DNA of 64,000 bases from an uncultured Bacteroides sp. (GCA_944322355.1 CALUOT010000002.1:1-64000); one strand, 5' to 3'; positions 27,843 through 37,544 are shown, counted from the first letter of the stretch. Notes: generated from the letters alone by a model not told the origin. Program-made: numbers and translations.

Positions 27843-28988
27843 TTACATATCTGTTTTCAAAACCGAACAAATTATATCAACATTACGTTTTTTTTCACTA
27901 TCTTTTGATGTTAAATACTTATACTTATATAAGTCATATCTTTTATGATCAACATTACTGAACAACAACTCTTGATCATTCAAACTAGAATTAATACATA
28001 CCATATTAGAACGAAGTAAAGCTGCCATCTTCTGCATCAAAATCATCATATTAGTTCCCAAATTATAAAAATCAGACATATATAAAAAAATTATAGGCTT
28101 ATAGTTCAAAACTGCAAAACTTATAGACAAAGAAGCATGCGCAAATACCATCAAAGAATGTTTAACCAATGTTGCTGTTCTATATTTATAAATCAAACGT
28201 CCATCAAATATACTTGATTGATAATTAGCCTTAGGATGAGCAGCTATTACTACTTTTAAAGAATAAAGTTGTTCAATTCGGGCAAAAAAACGATTCATTG
28301 CAACAAAATAACTTGAGGGAGAGATTGTTTTATTATTCAAAAGAAGTAAGTCAGGATGATAAGGCAAATACTGGTCTAAAAAAACCGCAAATTTTCCACC
28401 TCGCAATTCCACAGGTAACTCTCCATTATCATAAACATAATCTTCATAATCAAATGAATTAATAGGCACCTTTTGCTTCCCACTTATTTTATCTATTGAT
28501 GCATTTCCACAATAAAAAAACACATCTGGTTGCCTAAGTGGAAACAAATATTTAGCTATATTTACAACAAACTTAACTGGGATTTTTTTTATATATGGTT
28601 TTATCTTATTAAATCCATAATATCTCATATTCAAGACTTTTTCTTTTAATGTCAAGTTAATAGACGTAAAAATACCCAAATAAGCAATTCGACAGCGATA
28701 TTTAGTTAATAAATACAGGACCCTATATCCCACTATATTCACAGTAAAATCGACTATAAACAAACTCCCCACATTTTTCTTTATAACCTCTTTTAAATGT
28801 TCAAAAGAAAATATTTCAGAATAATAGGTTTCTTTCAATTCATCAGCCAAATGCAAATTTCCATATAAAAGTTTATGTATACCCCAATATTCTACAAGAA
28901 TTTTCCTTTCTAACAATTCATCAATAAAAAAATTTCTACAATTTTTTTTTGTCAAAGGCTCATCATGAATTATAATCACTTTTTTCAT
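27843..28988 (-). CDS. unrecognised capsule-locus protein, possible GT-B transferase
   Basis: A 381-residue protein I cannot assign to a family with confidence. The middle region has a hydrophobic patch and the C-terminal half contains VVIAAHPKANYQ, a His-Pro motif with flanking strand that resembles the HP motif of bacterial sialyltransferases and related GT-B enzymes. FAHASLSISFAVLNYKPIIFLY, a segment like the donor-binding region of such enzymes, follows. Its location between Wzx and Wzy in a cluster making a CMP-nonulosonic acid makes a legionaminyl/sialyl transferase plausible. This is an inference from motif and context only. Confidence 0.5.
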   Translation of the reverse strand: MKKVIIIHDEPLTKKNCRNFFIDELLERKILVEYWGIHKLLYGNLHLADELKETYYSEIFSFEHLKEVIKKNVGSLFIVDFTVNIVGYRVLYLLTKYRCRIAYLGIFTSINLTLKEKVLNMRYYGFNKIKPYIKKIPVKFVVNIAKYLFPLRQPDVFFYCGNASIDKISGKQKVPINSFDYEDYVYDNGELPVELRGGKFAVFLDQYLPYHPDLLLLNNKTISPSSYFVAMNRFFARIEQLYSLKVVIAAHPKANYQSSIFDGRLIYKYRTATLVKHSLMVFAHASLSISFAVLNYKPIIFLYMSDFYNLGTNMMILMQKMAALLRSNMVCINSSLNDQELLFSNVDHKRYDLYKYKYLTSKDSEKKRNVDIICSVLKTDM

Positions 28989-28993
28989 ATTAT

Positions 28994-30280
28994 CTATTTA
29001 AAAATCAATTTTAAAAAAAACATTTGTCTATTCCACAGATCCAAGCTATAAATTCTTTGCACATACCAAACAACTAATATCAAAATTAGAGCCGTTGAGA
29101 ATAAATTTATATATGCAGCCCACAAAAAAGAGTATTGAATAAGAAAGATAGATAAGATAAAATGTATCAAAGATGAGCATAATGTTATAAGCATCAATTG
29201 CTTCGTTTTGTTAAAATAGAATAAATAATTCACAAACAAATAATATATAGACTGCAACATAGCACTTACGCATAATGGTATTAAACAAGACAAAGAAACA
29301 TTATATTTAGGGAATACAATAGGTATTAAAAAATACGACACAGAAACAACTATTATAGTAAAAAAGAAAAAACAATACATCATCAATAAAAGTTGATTAC
29401 CTAATTTCTTTTCAGGTTTTTCCTCATTAGAAAGGACTTTATATATATATACAGAATTAACTGCATTAAATGCCAAACCAACTACATGAATTATATTAGC
29501 GATATTGAAAGATAGACTATATATTCCCACAATACTTACTGGATATATAGCATTAATTATATATCTATCAATTCCTTGTCTAATCCATGAAGAAATACTA
29601 TGCGGTATCAAAGGAATCCCAAAAGAAAGTGCCAATTGGAAATCATTTTTTTTGATGCGAACTAATTTAATATAACCCTTCCTATATAATAATATTATAG
29701 AACTTACAAAAATCAATCCACCTATTATTACTTGAGCATAAACTCGCGCCTCCCAACCATAACCATAATTGACAATAAGTGAAATTGTTAAGAATAAATT
29801 AAGGATAACTTGAACTATAGAAAACAAGCCATATGACGCAATTTTGTCCTCCAATCTCCAAATATCCAGAACCAACATAAAAACGACTTGAAATAGTGAT
29901 ATCAACAAAGATAACTGGACGAAAATAGGAGCAATTCCAATATACCTAGATATATTGGGAAAAGACAATATCACTAATGACAAAATAACGTAAACAAAAA
30001 AAGATACAATAAATATCACATTAATGATTCGGCACACATACTCTTTGCTATTTTTAAAAAAAATCGTAGGAAGATATCCATTAGTATTTAATGCAATAAC
30101 AAAACCAACAAGAGTAACAAAGGTATTATACAAATTTAGACTCCCATAATCTGATACTGATAAATAGCGAGCTAATAATATCAGCAATAAGAAGCTAAAA
30201 CCCTTGTTCAAAAACGAAAATAATCCAAACAAGAAGGTACTCTGTACAAGTTTTGAATGCAAGATTTTTCTCACCAACAT
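28994..30280 (-). CDS. wzx: oligosaccharide flippase (Wzx)
   Basis: A 428-residue polytopic membrane protein of the MATE/MOP superfamily with about twelve hydrophobic segments. The N-terminus FGLFSFLNKGFSFLLLILLARYLS and the segment FGIPLIPHSISSWIRQGIDRYI are typical of Wzx/RfbX flippases. It would move the undecaprenyl-linked repeat unit across the inner membrane for Wzy polymerisation. Strongly AT-rich coding sequence, in line with the other capsule genes. Confidence 0.88.
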   Translation of the reverse strand: MLVRKILHSKLVQSTFLFGLFSFLNKGFSFLLLILLARYLSVSDYGSLNLYNTFVTLVGFVIALNTNGYLPTIFFKNSKEYVCRIINVIFIVSFFVYVILSLVILSFPNISRYIGIAPIFVQLSLLISLFQVVFMLVLDIWRLEDKIASYGLFSIVQVILNLFLTISLIVNYGYGWEARVYAQVIIGGLIFVSSIILLYRKGYIKLVRIKKNDFQLALSFGIPLIPHSISSWIRQGIDRYIINAIYPVSIVGIYSLSFNIANIIHVVGLAFNAVNSVYIYKVLSNEEKPEKKLGNQLLLMMYCFFFFTIIVVSVSYFLIPIVFPKYNVSLSCLIPLCVSAMLQSIYYLFVNYLFYFNKTKQLMLITLCSSLIHFILSIFLIQYSFLWAAYINLFSTALILILVVWYVQRIYSLDLWNRQMFFLKLIFK

Positions 30281-30330
30281 GCTTTAGGATATTTTAAATT
30301 ATCAACCCCAATAAATATAGCAAAAGTGTA

Positions 30331-31386
30331 TTACAAATGCTTCACGAGTTCTTGTGCTTTCTTATAATCTTCATGCTTACCAATATCAATCCAATATCCC
30401 GTAATAGGAAAACGAATTACCTTCAAATTTAATTGTATTAACAACTCCATAAAATCGGTAGCATTAAAATATTGGTCTTGAGGGATTCTACTTAACAAAT
30501 CTTTTTTTATCAAATAAATGCCTGCATTAGCATAATAATTAAATACAGGTTTTTCCAAGATACCCTGAATATTTCTTCCGTCTAAATTGAAAATTCCATA
30601 AGGAACAGATACAGAATAGGGCACCGCTGCCACCGACATATCTGCATTATATTTCTTAAAATGAAGATAAAAATCCTCATAATCAATATTCGTAAAAAGA
30701 TCAGAATTCATAATTAAAACTGTATCATTATAAAATGAATCCACAAATTTTACAGATCCTATAGTTCCCAAATATTTAGGTTCACGAACACAAGATATTT
30801 TTACTCCAGAACGAACTTCTTTAAAATGTTCTTCAATCTGTTCCGCAAGATAGTTAACCGTTACAGAAATGTGCTTTACCCCATAAGATATCAGTCTATC
30901 TATATTATGATCAATAATAGCTTTATCACCTACTTTCAACAATGGTTTAGGAGTCACCTCTGTCAAAGGACGCAATCGCTCCCCTTTTCCTCCTGCCATT
31001 AATACTGCATCTATAGGCAAATATGACTTTTGTTGTTTCAGATTTACGATATCAACTATTTTTTTCTGAGCATCTAATATAGGAACCAATACTATGCCTT
31101 TTTCTTTAAAGACATGAATATCTTCTACTACAATTGAATTAGCATTCAAATAATGAAAATCAGTATGTACAATATCTCTTACGGGTTGATTCAGTTGCAA
31201 CCCATCCACTAATTTCCTACGAATATCGCCATCCGTTAAAGTTCCTACCATGCAACCTTTTCGATCTATTATAAACAAAGTCAGTGCCTCATTCTTCCCT
31301 TGAGCATTGATTTTCTTTAGAGCTTCTAAAATAGTCGCATCTTCTATCAACAAATATCTAGAAAAATCTTTCATCTCAAATTTCAT
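30331..31386 (-). CDS. CBS-fused sugar nucleotidyltransferase (PtmE-like)
   Basis: A 351-residue protein with a tandem CBS pair at the N-terminus (about 1-120) and a nucleotidyltransferase domain (about 125-350) opening with VLMAGGKGERLRPLTEVTPKPLL. This architecture matches Campylobacter PtmE, which makes GDP-glucosamine for the GDP-based legionaminic acid route. The CBS domains probably bind a nucleotide to regulate it. It overlaps legF by 11 bp, supporting a joint role. The nucleotide specificity cannot be read from sequence. Confidence 0.8.
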   Translation of the reverse strand: MKFEMKDFSRYLLIEDATILEALKKINAQGKNEALTLFIIDRKGCMVGTLTDGDIRRKLVDGLQLNQPVRDIVHTDFHYLNANSIVVEDIHVFKEKGIVLVPILDAQKKIVDIVNLKQQKSYLPIDAVLMAGGKGERLRPLTEVTPKPLLKVGDKAIIDHNIDRLISYGVKHISVTVNYLAEQIEEHFKEVRSGVKISCVREPKYLGTIGSVKFVDSFYNDTVLIMNSDLFTNIDYEDFYLHFKKYNADMSVAAVPYSVSVPYGIFNLDGRNIQGILEKPVFNYYANAGIYLIKKDLLSRIPQDQYFNATDFMELLIQLNLKVIRFPITGYWIDIGKHEDYKKAQELVKHL

Positions 31387-32065
31387 TATCTTGAATTAAC
31401 AATTCAGCTAATTTCCAATCCAACAAAGAATCCAAGTCTAAAGAATGCAATTCATCCATCACATATTTTACTTTCTTAGAAAATTTAGACATCGGGAGTT
31501 GCTTCAAACTATCTGGATTGATAATATAAATAGCTCCATTATATTCCCAAGCCTTAGGCATGTCTTGCCTACGAATGAAAGTCCCATCACCTTTTGATAT
31601 TCTCAAGAAGCCATTACCATCTTCTTCAAAACAATTATAATAAGGATTGGTTGAAGCTTCTTTCACTGAGACGACCATATCTATATCTTTTGAATATAGA
31701 GACAATGCATCTTTCACATGTTCAGCCGTACGAAATGGAGAAGTTACCTGTAACAATACAATATTATCAAATTTCTCCCCTTGATGTTCATAAAAATCCA
31801 ATGCATGCAACAACACTTCATAAGTACCCGCCGTATCTGTAGCCAAATATGCCGGACGCACAAAAGGTACATGAAGTCCATATTCCTCTACAACTTTTAT
31901 AATTTCCTTATCATCCGTAGAGACACAAATATGAGCATCATCTACGATTTGCCGAGCTACATCAATTGTATACTCTATTAAAGGCTTCCCATTTAATGGT
32001 TTAATATTTTTATAAGGAATCCCTTTACTACCTCCACGCGCAGGAATAATAACCAAGCTACCCAT
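31376..32065 (-). CDS. legF: CMP-nonulosonate cytidylyltransferase
   Basis: Activates legionaminic (or a related nonulosonic) acid with CTP. The 229-residue protein has the N-terminal loop IIPARGGSKGIPYKN and LLQVTSPFRTAEHV, both typical of the NeuA/LegF/PseF family. Followed 4 nt upstream by legG and overlapping the PtmE-like gene. The symbol rests on pathway context; NeuA or PseF function cannot be ruled out on this gene alone. Confidence 0.85.
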   Translation of the reverse strand: MGSLVIIPARGGSKGIPYKNIKPLNGKPLIEYTIDVARQIVDDAHICVSTDDKEIIKVVEEYGLHVPFVRPAYLATDTAGTYEVLLHALDFYEHQGEKFDNIVLLQVTSPFRTAEHVKDALSLYSKDIDMVVSVKEASTNPYYNCFEEDGNGFLRISKGDGTFIRRQDMPKAWEYNGAIYIINPDSLKQLPMSKFSKKVKYVMDELHSLDLDSLLDWKLAELLIQDNEI

Positions 32066-32068
32066 CTA

Positions 32069-33232
32069 CTACAAATTATAAAATGACTTTCTTATTAAAT
32101 CTTTCAAAGGTACATTCTTCAGCACTTGCAATATCATTTCTATTGTACCTTCTTTCTCATAGGGATTATGACATACACGAGCCTTCTCTATTACAGTTGC
32201 AGAAAAAATCTTCTCCAACCCTTTAAGGATTTCAGAAGTAGAAGTGCCACATTGTATCACACTATCTGCTGCAATACGTCCCTTTTGCCTATCACCAATA
32301 TTTAATGTAGGAATTCCAAAACTTGGTACTTCAATAATGCCACTTGATGAATTTCCCACAACAGCTGAAACATATTTCAATGCAGATAGATAACGAACTT
32401 TTCCTAAAGATTGAAATGAAATAGCCCGCTTAGAATTTGCACTGACAAAAGAATGAACAAGCTTCATTATGATACGTCCATCTGTATCAGAATTAGGCAT
32501 AGTAAAAATAATCCGACAATCTGTATACTGTTGTAACGCATCCAACAAATTTTGACATTGTTCCAATGCAGTTGAATCAGACAAAGTTACAGGATGAAAA
32601 GTTACAAGTAATGAACGTTCGCCCAAACAAAAGTTCAAAGAAGCCTCTAATTCTTTCTTAGACATTAACGGAGTCTTCTTTATATTTTCTATACCAATAG
32701 CCCCTACATTAAAAACTCGCTCTGGACATTCACCAAGTTGAATAACTCGTTTACGATATGCTTCTGTAGAAGTAAAATGCAAATGACTCATTTTTGTTAT
32801 TGCATGTCGAATACAATCGTCATAAGCTCCTTCCGTTATTTCTCCTCCATGTAAATGGGCTACAGGAATCTTATAAAACAAAGCAGCAGACACGGCAGCT
32901 AATATTTCAAAACGATCTCCTAAAACAACAACAACATCGGGATTCAAATCTTCATAAGCATCCGCAAAACCTATCACGGCCAAACCTACAGACTTGGTTG
33001 TAGCATTGGCTGTGTCTGAGGATAAAAGCATTTCAACTTTTTTATTTATAAAGAAACCATCTTTCTCTATATCTTTATAAGTAAGCCCAAACTCCGGGGA
33101 TAAATGCATATTAGTTGCTATTACTTGCAATTCTAATGCACCATCATCTTTTACAGCTTGCATCAAACTACTTAACAAGCCATATTCTGCACGACTTCCT
33201 GTAACAAAACAAATTTTACGTTTCACAACCAT
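32069..33232 (-). CDS. legG: hydrolysing sugar-nucleotide 2-epimerase (NeuC/LegG family)
   Basis: A 387-residue GT-B-fold enzyme of the UDP-GlcNAc 2-epimerase (hydrolysing) family. It shows CFVTGSRAEYGLL at the start, VVVLGDRFEILA, AHLHGGEITEGAYDD, and VGNSSSGIIEVPSFG at the nucleotide site. In the legionaminic route LegG removes the nucleotide and gives 2,4-diacetamido-2,4,6-trideoxymannose. A NeuC-type enzyme rather than a PseG hydrolase favours legionaminic over pseudaminic acid. Confidence 0.87.
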   Translation of the reverse strand: MVVKRKICFVTGSRAEYGLLSSLMQAVKDDGALELQVIATNMHLSPEFGLTYKDIEKDGFFINKKVEMLLSSDTANATTKSVGLAVIGFADAYEDLNPDVVVVLGDRFEILAAVSAALFYKIPVAHLHGGEITEGAYDDCIRHAITKMSHLHFTSTEAYRKRVIQLGECPERVFNVGAIGIENIKKTPLMSKKELEASLNFCLGERSLLVTFHPVTLSDSTALEQCQNLLDALQQYTDCRIIFTMPNSDTDGRIIMKLVHSFVSANSKRAISFQSLGKVRYLSALKYVSAVVGNSSSGIIEVPSFGIPTLNIGDRQKGRIAADSVIQCGTSTSEILKGLEKIFSATVIEKARVCHNPYEKEGTIEMILQVLKNVPLKDLIRKSFYNL

Positions 33233-33238
33233 CTCCTT

Positions 33239-34255
33239 TCATGCTAAAACAATCTGTTCATCCGGTTGAAACGCACGAATTGCCCGAGTACCTATAACTT
33301 CTTCCCATTTCATTGGGGAGACACCAGTACCTGGACGTTTCACTGTTAAATTCTCCTCTGTTAACAATTCACCTTGATGAATTGTCTTAGAAGCCACAAT
33401 ACTCTTACGAGCCACATCCCTATTCTTAATCTCAGAACTAGATACAGTTTTCTCACTCCCCTCCAATGCTATTTCGACATTACGAATAGCAGTCACCATT
33501 AATTTTAACTCATCAGGTTCCAAAGATGCTCTATGATCCGGACCCTGCATGGTTCGATCTAAAGTAAAATGCTTCTCAATTACAGTTGCCCCTAATGCAA
33601 CAGCAGCAATAGGCACCTCTATACCTAAAGTGTGATCAGAATAACCTACATTCACACCAAATTCGTTACGAATAGCCTGCATAGCCCGCAGATGAACATC
33701 TTTCATTGGAGTAGGATACTCAGTATTACAATGCAATATTGTTATCAATTCTTTCGGAACTCCATATTTCATCAACAACTTTACAGCATTAGCAATCTCA
33801 TCAAGAGTACTCATGCCTGTGGAAAGAATAACCGGTTCTCCAAACTTTGCTATATCTCTTATATAAGGGTAATTAGTTATTTCACCAGAAGGAATTTTCC
33901 ACAAGCCTAAATGCAACGAACTAAGGAACGAAATACTATCAAAATCAAAAGCCGTAGAAAGGAATTTTACCCCTCGATATTGACAATATGCGATTAATTC
34001 CAAATGTTGTTCAGGAGATAATTCCAACTTCTTAAGCATATCATACTGAGAACCATTATCATTCATATTACGCTGCTGATAAGCAGCTTTTTCAGCAGTT
34101 CTTACTACCAAGTTCTCTGCACGAAAAGTTTGAAATTTTACATAATCTACTCCCGCATCAGCCGCCACATCAATCAACTGCTTGGCTAATGTCATAGAGC
34201 CATTATGATTTACACCTGCTTCTGCTATTATCAATGTATGTCGTTGATTTATCAT
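33239..34255 (-). CDS. legI: N,N'-diacetyllegionaminate/sialate synthase (NeuB family)
   Basis: Condenses the 6-deoxy-ManNAc-type sugar with phosphoenolpyruvate to the nonulosonic acid. The 338-residue protein has the NeuB TIM barrel (LIIAEAGVNHNGSM, VDYVKFQTFRAE, HFTLDRTMQGPDHRASLEP) and a C-terminal SAF/antifreeze-like domain (about 285-335). The ATG at 34255 overlaps the stop of legH as ATGA. The frame runs 54 codons further upstream, but that would sit inside legH and has no family similarity. Confidence 0.9.
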   Translation of the reverse strand: MINQRHTLIIAEAGVNHNGSMTLAKQLIDVAADAGVDYVKFQTFRAENLVVRTAEKAAYQQRNMNDNGSQYDMLKKLELSPEQHLELIAYCQYRGVKFLSTAFDFDSISFLSSLHLGLWKIPSGEITNYPYIRDIAKFGEPVILSTGMSTLDEIANAVKLLMKYGVPKELITILHCNTEYPTPMKDVHLRAMQAIRNEFGVNVGYSDHTLGIEVPIAAVALGATVIEKHFTLDRTMQGPDHRASLEPDELKLMVTAIRNVEIALEGSEKTVSSSEIKNRDVARKSIVASKTIHQGELLTEENLTVKRPGTGVSPMKWEEVIGTRAIRAFQPDEQIVLA

Positions 34256-34884
34256 AATTCCATTTTTAAAATTGCCGGATTTCCCACATATACACCTCTT
34301 TGAGAAATATTCTTTTGTATAACAGTCCCCGCCCCAATGACACATCCATCCACGACAGAAACTCCATTGACCATTACAGACTGACTTCCCAAAAATGTAG
34401 CTTTCCCCACCTGACAACCTCCATTCATTATTGCCCCTGTAGATATATGAGAATAATCCCCTACTACTGCATCATGTTCAATATTGGCAAATGTATTTAT
34501 TATACATCCTTTCCCAATTTTTGCTCCGGCATTCACACAAGCCTGATGCAATATCACGCACCCAGAATCTACCTCAGCATATCGAGATACATGTGCAGTA
34601 GAAGCAATAATAGTAGCCAAACGTCCTCCCAACTGGTCTATTTTTTCATGAATACGAATACGTAAAGAGGCATCTTTAATAAACCCCAATGTTACTACAA
34701 AATAAGCTTCATCTACAAAACGGACTATATCTTCATCTGTACCAATAACATCATATCCCAAAATAGAACGGCCTACATTGGAAGGCAAATCTAATATACC
34801 TCTAATAGTAAGACCTCCACTTTCTGCCGCATCAATCACAGACTTACAATGTCCGCCACCGCCAACTAAAACTAAAGGTTTCAT
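34252..34884 (-). CDS. legH: sugar O/N-acyltransferase (NeuD/PglD/LegH family)
   Basis: A 210-residue left-handed beta-helix acetyltransferase. The N-terminal Rossmann-like portion has LVGGGGHCKSVIDAAE, and the hexapeptide repeats (about 95-205) include GCVILHQACVNAGAKIG. The closing IGAGTVIQKNI and GVYVGNPAILK are typical of PglD/NeuD. In this operon it probably N-acetylates the 4-amino sugar made by LegC. A NeuD-type O-acetyltransferase role is the alternative. Confidence 0.82.
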   Translation of the reverse strand: MKPLVLVGGGGHCKSVIDAAESGGLTIRGILDLPSNVGRSILGYDVIGTDEDIVRFVDEAYFVVTLGFIKDASLRIRIHEKIDQLGGRLATIIASTAHVSRYAEVDSGCVILHQACVNAGAKIGKGCIINTFANIEHDAVVGDYSHISTGAIMNGGCQVGKATFLGSQSVMVNGVSVVDGCVIGAGTVIQKNISQRGVYVGNPAILKMEL

Positions 34885-34887
34885 ATC

Positions 34888-36030
34888 TCATAAACGTACA
34901 CTACTCGGTATATTTACAATTCTATCAGCTAACCATTCTGTATTTTTCAAACCATCAGTCTCACAATACTTAAACATTTCTAAATGATTCATTAGTTCCC
35001 ACACAGGACGGGTCATAATACCATGGTCATTTGTATACTCCAAAAATTCCTGTTGAGCGGCTCTATCTTTCAGTATTACCACATTCAACCAATAATTAGA
35101 ACGACAATCTACTGGCTCTGTAAAAAATGCGACATCAGGAACATTCTGAAAAAATTCTGCATAGATTTGGGCTGTCTCACGCTTATTCCGTATAAACTGC
35201 TCCACATTTTCTAATTGAGCACAACCTAAAGCTGCATTGATATTAGGCATACGATAATTATACCCAATATGATCATGCACAAATGCCCAACGGTGAGGCA
35301 ATTTAGCCTGAGTTGTTAAATGTTTAGCCCACTTAGCCAAATCTTCATCTTGAAATAAAAGCATTCCTCCCCCTCCAGTAGTAATAGTTTTATTTCCATT
35401 AAAACTGATAGCTCCAACCTTTCCGAAAGTTCCTGTATGCTTCCCTTTGTAAAAGCTACCAATACTTTCGGCCGCATCTTCCACTAACTCAATATGCCAT
35501 TCACTACAAAGTTCAACTAATTTGTCAATTTTAACAGGATGGCCAAAAGTATGCATGGGCACGCATGCTTTCACTCTCCGTCCTGTCCGTTTATTGTAAC
35601 ACGCACCTTCTCTTACTTCTGCATTTTTTAAAAGCCAATTTTCTACAGCTTGAGGAGACAATCCTAACGTTTCCTTATCTACATCTATGAAAACAGGATG
35701 AGCACCAATATAACTAATTGCATTACATGTAGCAATAAAGGTCAAAGCTTGAGTCAAGACCTCATCATCGCGTTCTACTCCTACAAGCAACATTGCCATA
35801 TGCAAGGCGTTGGTACCATTAACACAAACAACAGCTCTTTTAGCTCCAGTATAAGCAGCCATTTCATCCTCAAAACGATCAACAAATTTCCCTACACTAG
35901 AAACATAGGTCGTATCAATGCATTCATTTAAATATTTCTTCTCATTACCTATAAAAACAGGAGCATGCAAAGGTACAAAATCATCTTTGCCAAAAAGCTG
36001 ATGAATAAAATCTACAACTTGACTATACAT
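34888..36030 (-). CDS. legC: DegT/LegC-type PLP-dependent sugar aminotransferase
   Basis: Converts the 4-keto-6-deoxy intermediate to the 4-amino sugar. The 380-residue protein is a DegT/DnrJ/EryC1/StrS aminotransferase with the PLP Lys at about 214 in ISFNGNKTITTGGGG. It also has VNGTNALHMAM for the phosphate site and LVEDAAESIGSFYKG. The opening FIHQLFGKDDFVPLHAPVF is the pattern I associate with LegC proteins. It sits 6 nt downstream of legB, as expected for sequential enzymes. Confidence 0.88.
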   Translation of the reverse strand: MYSQVVDFIHQLFGKDDFVPLHAPVFIGNEKKYLNECIDTTYVSSVGKFVDRFEDEMAAYTGAKRAVVCVNGTNALHMAMLLVGVERDDEVLTQALTFIATCNAISYIGAHPVFIDVDKETLGLSPQAVENWLLKNAEVREGACYNKRTGRRVKACVPMHTFGHPVKIDKLVELCSEWHIELVEDAAESIGSFYKGKHTGTFGKVGAISFNGNKTITTGGGGMLLFQDEDLAKWAKHLTTQAKLPHRWAFVHDHIGYNYRMPNINAALGCAQLENVEQFIRNKRETAQIYAEFFQNVPDVAFFTEPVDCRSNYWLNVVILKDRAAQQEFLEYTNDHGIMTRPVWELMNHLEMFKYCETDGLKNTEWLADRIVNIPSSVRL

Positions 36031-36036
36031 AATTAT

Positions 36037-37245
36037 CTACATTTTCTGATCCAAATTCTTCCCCTTTTCCACATGTTCAAAATTAGGTAAGAAACGTTTG
36101 ATCACATATACAATTTCTTCTTTAGTAAACTCTTGTCTATGGAATATTTCTTCTAACTCATCGAAAAACATATTCAAATCATTCATAGACTTTTTTTTCA
36201 CATCCTCAATTACCCCTAAAGAAGAAAAACGATCTAAATTTATTTTTTCTCCAGATACATAAAATTCCTCATATTCTTTTTCTCCTGTTGTGTCACTTTT
36301 AAAATAAACCACAGGATATACTGAGCTATCATCGGGCATTTCAGCTGCATACTTTTTAGCCTCTTCATCAGTTAAACATTCCTTTTTCTCATAGCCCAAA
36401 GAATCCAAGAATTTATCACAAATAGATGAAAAAGTTATCATTTTTTCTTCACCTAACTTCGGAAAGAAAATTTCCCCATTACGTCCTAATATACAAGCAA
36501 GCATACATATTTGGCCACTTTCTTCAGGAGAGACAAAATACCGCCGAACATCAGAAGGGGCAACTAATGGTTGTCTTTTCATCATCCGATCAATAAAACT
36601 TGCCAATAAAGAACCATTAGAAAATGCCACATTAGCAAAACGAGCTGTGGTCACTTTAAATTTTGAACTATAGGCCATTATCATATCTTCCATAATACGC
36701 TTACTAGCTCCCATAACATTTACAGGATTAGCAGCTTTATCCGTTGATACACAGAAAAAATGATGTGGAGGATATTCAACTAACAAATCCAATAATTTCT
36801 TGGCCTTAAGTACATTGTTTTCTATCAAGGCTTGCACTGAATACTTATCTTTTTCACTACGTACATGCTTATGCGCTGAGAAATTAGCAACAATATCAAA
36901 ACCTCTTTCTTCACGAAAGATTCTCTCAAAGATCGGGTCTGCAAAATTTAAAGTATAAGTCCGGAACTCCTTGGGAACATACATTCCATAAGTTGAGCGC
37001 AAATCTCGAGTTAATTCCGCCAACCCATTTTCATTCAAATCTATCACAACAAGTTTTGAAGGTTTAAAAGGAAGCATTGCACGAATATACGAAGACCCAA
37101 TAGTTCCAGCACCACCTATTACGAGCAAACTTCTACCCTCAATTTCTTTACGGAGAAGCTCTTTGTTCTCCTCTATATCAGGCATAAACATACTTTGTGG
37201 ACGCATTGTAATATGCGTAGAAATAAAATTATCAATGTTTATCAT
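36037..37245 (-). CDS. legB: nucleotide-sugar 4,6-dehydratase (LegB-like)
   Basis: First committed enzyme of the nonulosonic acid route (NDP-GlcNAc to the 4-keto-6-deoxy sugar). The 402-residue protein contains the Rossmann loop VIGGAGTIGSSY (about 42-53) and VIDLNENGLAEL. FCVSTDKAANPVNVMGASKR follows, in which Met replaces the usual SDR catalytic Tyr, as in PglF/CapD-type dehydratases. It is the first gene of the operon, about 150 nt from the promoter-like site at 37406. Confidence 0.87.
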   Translation of the reverse strand: MINIDNFISTHITMRPQSMFMPDIEENKELLRKEIEGRSLLVIGGAGTIGSSYIRAMLPFKPSKLVVIDLNENGLAELTRDLRSTYGMYVPKEFRTYTLNFADPIFERIFREERGFDIVANFSAHKHVRSEKDKYSVQALIENNVLKAKKLLDLLVEYPPHHFFCVSTDKAANPVNVMGASKRIMEDMIMAYSSKFKVTTARFANVAFSNGSLLASFIDRMMKRQPLVAPSDVRRYFVSPEESGQICMLACILGRNGEIFFPKLGEEKMITFSSICDKFLDSLGYEKKECLTDEEAKKYAAEMPDDSSVYPVVYFKSDTTGEKEYEEFYVSGEKINLDRFSSLGVIEDVKKKSMNDLNMFFDELEEIFHRQEFTKEEIVYVIKRFLPNFEHVEKGKNLDQKM

Positions 37246-37405
37246 CGGTCTTTCTCTATTTAAACAAAAATCAATTTCTTTTCATATTTCAACAACGCAT
37301 CCAACTCCAGTCATTAACATACCCAATCAACTTAACAGCCCAACGTAACCGGCCAGCAACCGTAAATATTCCTGCGCTGTCTTCATAAACGTATTCTTGT
37401 CGGGA

Positions 37406-37413
37406 CAAAGATA
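37406..37413 (-). promoter_or_regulatory. -7 element of the legB operon
   Basis: TATCTTTG on the reverse strand lies about 160 nt upstream of legB and would give a leader of roughly 150 nt. No clear -33 TTTG is found. There are no upxY/upxZ genes and no visible inverted repeats around the promoter, which is unlike the phase-variable capsule loci of B. fragilis. A 19-codon frame (37327-37386, starting MKTAQEYLRLL) lies in the leader; whether it is translated cannot be told. Confidence 0.5.
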
Positions 37414-37544
37414 CTGAAAAATAAGAAACGGAAGGAAGAATAGCGAAAATTTATAAGTTAAGAAAGAATAGGCAAGCCGTCACTTTAAAAGAGTCCGTTT
37501 AAAGAATGACTCATAAAAGCTTATATAACAAGCAATTCTTCCAA

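Noticed and set aside
37246..37413. Invertible capsule promoter of the B. fragilis type
   Set aside because: I could not find the paired inverted repeats expected to flank the promoter, nor a nearby invertase or upxY/upxZ gene.
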